Positions 61,037 through 64,000 of a stretch of 64,000 bases of DNA are shown here, one piece after another. The DNA is taken from NCBI GenBank assembly GCA_009733715.1, contig WMKJ01000057.1, positions 23,093-87,092 of the forward strand. The letters are read 5' to 3'. The notes beneath the pieces are model-generated. The model saw only the letters and a list, made by a program, of their open reading frames with translations. It searched no databases and had not been told where the DNA came from. The DNA is from Herpomyces periplanetae. Lineage: Eukaryota; Ascomycota; Laboulbeniomycetes; Herpomycetales; Herpomycetaceae. The number at the start of each line of letters is the position of its first letter. Positions within the stretch are counted from its first letter, which is position 1. The position numbers were made by a program, and so were the translations under genes.

Positions 61037-64000
61037 TCACGAATAATTGCGTAGATTACAAATAGATCGAGACGTCGTAAGTCTCCGTGATCCGGTTCGG
61101 TCTATTGACTGGCGAGGGCGAGCAGGCTCCATACGTGTAACAGACCGTTTAGGCGACAGATACCGCGACTGTGGACGCGGTAATTGAGAAACACTCCGAT
61201 CCACAAAACTCTTTCCACGCTGGCGTGCACTGGTAGCTTGAGTTGGCTTTAAAAATGAGGCTTCCGACACACGAGCTTTTCCGATACTCGGGCGTTGGGA
61301 AGGAGGCTCAAAAATAGAATTGGCAGAAAAATTACGATGAGGTGTTGGTGTAAAGGAGTATTGCCTTATGAAACATTCGGAAGCACGGGGTCGACGATCT
61401 CTTGATTCAGAAGACAAATTAGACGATGCACGTGAAGCAGACCGAACTCGACTGGACGAAAGAGTATGAGACGACGATGCAATACTGTGCTGCTGGTAAA
61501 GTGAGCGCTTTAACGCATTCGAATCGGATGATTTAGCGTGAATAACTGATGATGCGGGAGAGGTTTCCGGCGTTGAAAGCGAACTGCCAGCAATAGAAGG
61601 ATCCGTGTGAACACTAGATAATGAGTCCCGAATATTGGGTCGTCTCTGGGAAGAAAGAGATTTTAGACGAGCCTCCATAACATTGGTTTCATTCTCCAAA
61701 TTTTGCCATGTATGACGCAAATAAGACTGGAGGCGAAGTACTTCACCATTCACGGTACGACGATCATGAACCCCACGATCGACAAGTGCCAACATGCGAG
61801 TAAACGCAGCACCACAATGAGTTTTGTTGGTCCGAAACCATTCGACTTTTTTCCGGAATGATAACTTTTGCTCGCTAACTTCATCGGGGTTGGATTTGAG
61901 CGCTTCCTCAAGAGTGGCAAGACTACTCTGTACAGCCTTACACAACCTAGATGCCTGGCATCCAGCCTTTTTGAAAACAACAAGCCACCGATCTTCATTT
62001 AACTCGTTTTGCAGGGATTCGGCATCATGTTGCAATTTTACCCAGCGCTCTTCCAGACTTTTAACCATACTATTAAGATCCTCACAACCAATTGGAAAAA
62101 CAGGCTCTGCTCTTAAAAGGAAGTGAGCAAGTCTCATTCGAACGAAATCTAGTGATGCACGCAGGGGCTGCATTCTTGCTAGTAATTCCAGGACCTCGGC
62201 GCTAGCGGCGTGCTCAGTGCCAATAGTAGTGGAAACACTGTCAAAATCCCCTGGCAAATCCGTTACAGTATTGCATAATGATACAAATGAGCCCCGGAGT
62301 AAAGTGTTGGAACGACGCAACATTTTTTCAGCATCATGAACACCCCAGTTACTCGAATTATCCAAAGCCGAACTAAAGTCCATGATATGCGGCCTATGTC
62401 GTCGTTCTTCCAAAATGAAAATCAACCTGTTAAGCTCTGTAATTTCAATACTAATTTCGCCCAGTACATTGCTCCACAGTTCCTGCCATTCCAAGGCCAG
62501 CTCGACCTTTTGCTTGAGGTTCGTGAGCTTATTTTTAATTTGTTGCCATGCCCAGCTAAGAAGATTCCTCTTCTCATTTATGGACGCAAACATCTTTCGC
62601 CACACCTCCTCGCATTTTTCAAGTCTTCGGCCAAACCCCTCCATGGCTGCGTGAAACGCTTCATATATCCGTTCAAAATCATTAATCGCAGAATCCACAC
62701 CACCAAGTCCTTCACTTCCAGCTGCTGCCGCCCATTCAACATCATTTTCAATATTCAACCATTGTAAAATTTTATTGACCTTTCGTAGCCATAACCTCAT
62801 CTGTTCACACGCATCATTTAATGTATCCGAAGATTCTTCCAATGGCACGTCCGGTGCGCAACACCCATTTAGCTGTTCCGTGTCGGGAAGTTCTATATCT
62901 CGAAGCTGCGCTATTTGACATTGCAATGATATACGTGACACCGAGCAGGCTGATCCCGCTCGCCACTCATCTTCCTTATCCTCGTTAGCATCTCCATTTC
63001 CTCCATTCCCGCTACAAATTGTAGCTCCCCAACTTTCCGATAAAACCTGCATCAAAACTCTTCCTTTAGTATTAGATTCCGATGACAAAGAATTCTGACG
63101 ATTGATCCGCCCAGCCGAATCCGCATTAACAGACATAACATGTGAAGGTCCCTGAAAATGACCCGATGTGGATTCAACAGTCGAGTGCACATCCACCTGC
63201 TTTTCCAATGGGCCATGACAACAGCTAGATACATATGAACTTTCTGATGTTTGGTGGCAACATTCTTGATCAATATTTTCTCCAATTAAAGTATTATTCG
63301 ACACCCGAATGGGTAAAACCTGTGTAACACCGTCACATTCTCTGTAATCATTACCACGATTCATCCACGTAACATCACCCGTACACTCGTCTTCAGATCC
63401 AACCAGCGAATGATCGATACTGTTACTGTCTGAGTTATTTAGATCTTTGCGAGCGTCACGCTTAATCCTTTGGGAAATTGGAGATGCATTTCTCACATCA
63501 AGCAAGTTACTCTTTTTAGACGTTGCATATTGGTCGCCTGACGGTGGTATTTCACATGTACGAGAACCGGTATGCCCTGTTGATGAAGTACTTTCTAAAT
63601 TCGCTCCGACACTTTGCCGGTCACTGAAATATTCATCTTCGTAAACTTCGGAAACACCTCGCGCACTAGGGCTTCGCGCAGATTCTTCTGCGCGCGTTAT
63701 ACAAAGCTCAGAGACACGTTTAGATAATTCACCCGAAACGCTAGCATCATCGGCCCCTTGAATTGCCCAACGTTTCGGGTTCTTAACATTCCCACTTGAT
63801 TCGATAATTGAATGATGTGCGGAATTCGCCTGGCCTTCCATCGAAGTGTCCCTTGTCGCCACTGACGATTGTTCAGCAACCTCTATCGCCTTAGTAGACG
63901 CTACCTCCGAACGCCCGGAATCCGATGGTGCTTCGGATACACGATCGTCTATCCCATCCCGTTGCATGTCTTCATATATCGATGTATCTCCCGAAGTATT
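61037..64000 (-). CDS. KAR9: KAR9-like spindle-positioning protein, possibly 5' truncated
   Basis: Kar9 links microtubule plus ends (via Bim1/EB1) to myosin and orients the spindle. The first visible ATG is at 63967 (976 residues to the stop at 61037), but the frame stays open to the window edge at 64000, so the true start may lie outside. The N-terminal about 370 residues are acidic, Ser-rich and low-complexity. The central part (about 380-775) is a run of long helices resembling the KAR9 spectrin-like domain (MRLWLRKVNKILQWLNI, WQQIKNKLTNLKQKVELALEWQELW, SLEERWVKLQHDAESLQNEL). The C-terminus is basic and Ser/Arg-rich and contains SVSQLPRPQSR (near 925). SQLP in a basic Ser/Pro context fits the SxIP-type EB1-binding motif. 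Identification rests on domain resemblance and layout. Confidence 0.82.
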   Translation of the reverse strand, partial: NTSGDTSIYEDMQRDGIDDRVSEAPSDSGRSEVASTKAIEVAEQSSVATRDTSMEGQANSAHHSIIESSGNVKNPKRWAIQGADDASVSGELSKRVSELCITRAEESARSPSARGVSEVYEDEYFSDRQSVGANLESTSSTGHTGSRTCEIPPSGDQYATSKKSNLLDVRNASPISQRIKRDARKDLNNSDSNSIDHSLVGSEDECTGDVTWMNRGNDYRECDGVTQVLPIRVSNNTLIGENIDQECCHQTSESSYVSSCCHGPLEKQVDVHSTVESTSGHFQGPSHVMSVNADSAGRINRQNSLSSESNTKGRVLMQVLSESWGATICSGNGGNGDANEDKEDEWRAGSACSVSRISLQCQIAQLRDIELPDTEQLNGCCAPDVPLEESSDTLNDACEQMRLWLRKVNKILQWLNIENDVEWAAAAGSEGLGGVDSAINDFERIYEAFHAAMEGFGRRLEKCEEVWRKMFASINEKRNLLSWAWQQIKNKLTNLKQKVELALEWQELWSNVLGEISIEITELNRLIFILEERRHRPHIMDFSSALDNSSNWGVHDAEKMLRRSNTLLRGSFVSLCNTVTDLPGDFDSVSTTIGTEHAASAEVLELLARMQPLRASLDFVRMRLAHFLLRAEPVFPIGCEDLNSMVKSLEERWVKLQHDAESLQNELNEDRWLVVFKKAGCQASRLCKAVQSSLATLEEALKSNPDEVSEQKLSFRKKVEWFRTNKTHCGAAFTRMLALVDRGVHDRRTVNGEVLRLQSYLRHTWQNLENETNVMEARLKSLSSQRRPNIRDSLSSVHTDPSIAGSSLSTPETSPASSVIHAKSSDSNALKRSLYQQHSIASSSHTLSSSRVRSASRASSNLSSESRDRRPRASECFIRQYSFTPTPHRNFSANSIFEPPSQRPSIGKARVSEASFLKPTQATSARQRGKSFVDRSVSQLPRPQSRYLSPKRSVTRMEPARPRQSIDRTGSRRLTTSRSICNLRNYS

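Noticed and set aside
1-64000. CRISPR arrays, prophage, insertion sequences, bacterial operons
   Set aside because: No repeat-spacer pattern, no phage or transposase motifs; gene structure and content are eukaryotic throughout.

Overview
This window is nuclear DNA from a fungus. It is AT-rich, every recognisable protein is eukaryotic, and many genes are split by short GT-AG introns (about 37-160 nt) that often carry a CTAAC/TTAAC-like branch site. Fungal markers include VTC4 (polyphosphate synthase), KAR9, DBP3, a Gbp2/Hrb1-like SR protein, a HeH/LEM-type Src1 protein, a PXA-PX-Nexin_C sorting nexin and a DUF1772 protein. THOC7, GOLPH3/VPS74 and a JHD1-type demethylase, together with 64 kb holding about 23 genes, would fit a non-Saccharomycotina fungus, possibly an early-diverging lineage. 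The exact group cannot be fixed from the sequence alone. No viral, plasmid, CRISPR or clear transposon content is seen.

Layout. 1-1813 (-): 5' part of REV1, running off the left edge. 3067-4825 (+): nucleolar FKBP (Fpr3/4 type). 5285-6113 (-): SF3b p14, five exons including a GC-AG intron. 8001-12002 (+): PHD-JmjC demethylase. 13114-13380 (+): small ORF of unknown function. 13697-15370 (+): DBP3. 15446-16778 (-): GOLPH3/VPS74. 17638-18760 (+): prohibitin-2. 18966-21294 (-): SNF5. 21295-25160: gene-free as far as I can see. 25161-28316 (+): large patatin-like phospholipase. 28962-30980 (-): NYN-domain protein. 30981-33468: purine-rich desert. 33469-35600 (-): nine-exon Gbp2-like SR/RRM protein with an 8-nt microexon. 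37120-38990 (+): eIF3d. 39845-41800 (+): TM9/EMP70 protein. 41932-44586 (-): MCM4. 44909-45477 (+): tubulin cofactor A. 45445-46325 (-): THOC7. 46632-47088 (-): NEDD8/RUB1. 47572-50230 (+): VTC4. 50284-51955 (-): OST1 (ribophorin I). 52230-52910 (-): DUF1772 membrane protein. 53303-55351 (-): Src1/Heh1. 56649-59537 (+): sorting nexin. 60113-60699 (-): ribosomal protein eL42. 61037-64000 (-): KAR9-like, open to the right edge.

The genes are mostly housekeeping: DNA replication and translesion synthesis, splicing and mRNA export, chromatin, translation, secretion and glycosylation, the nuclear envelope, mitochondria and the cytoskeleton. They do not form a pathway cluster. Several genes were only visible after joining short exons (SF3b p14, NEDD8, eL42, TBCA, DUF1772). 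The most notable observations are about gene architecture rather than a new system. They are GC-AG introns with identical GCAAGT donors, very small exons (8 nt internal, 5 and 11 nt initial), a convergent coding overlap between TBCA and THOC7, CACGTG boxes recurring upstream of many genes, and strongly strand-asymmetric pyrimidine-rich leaders. Exon joins below were worked out by hand from reading frame, splice consensus and family similarity; none is backed by transcript data.
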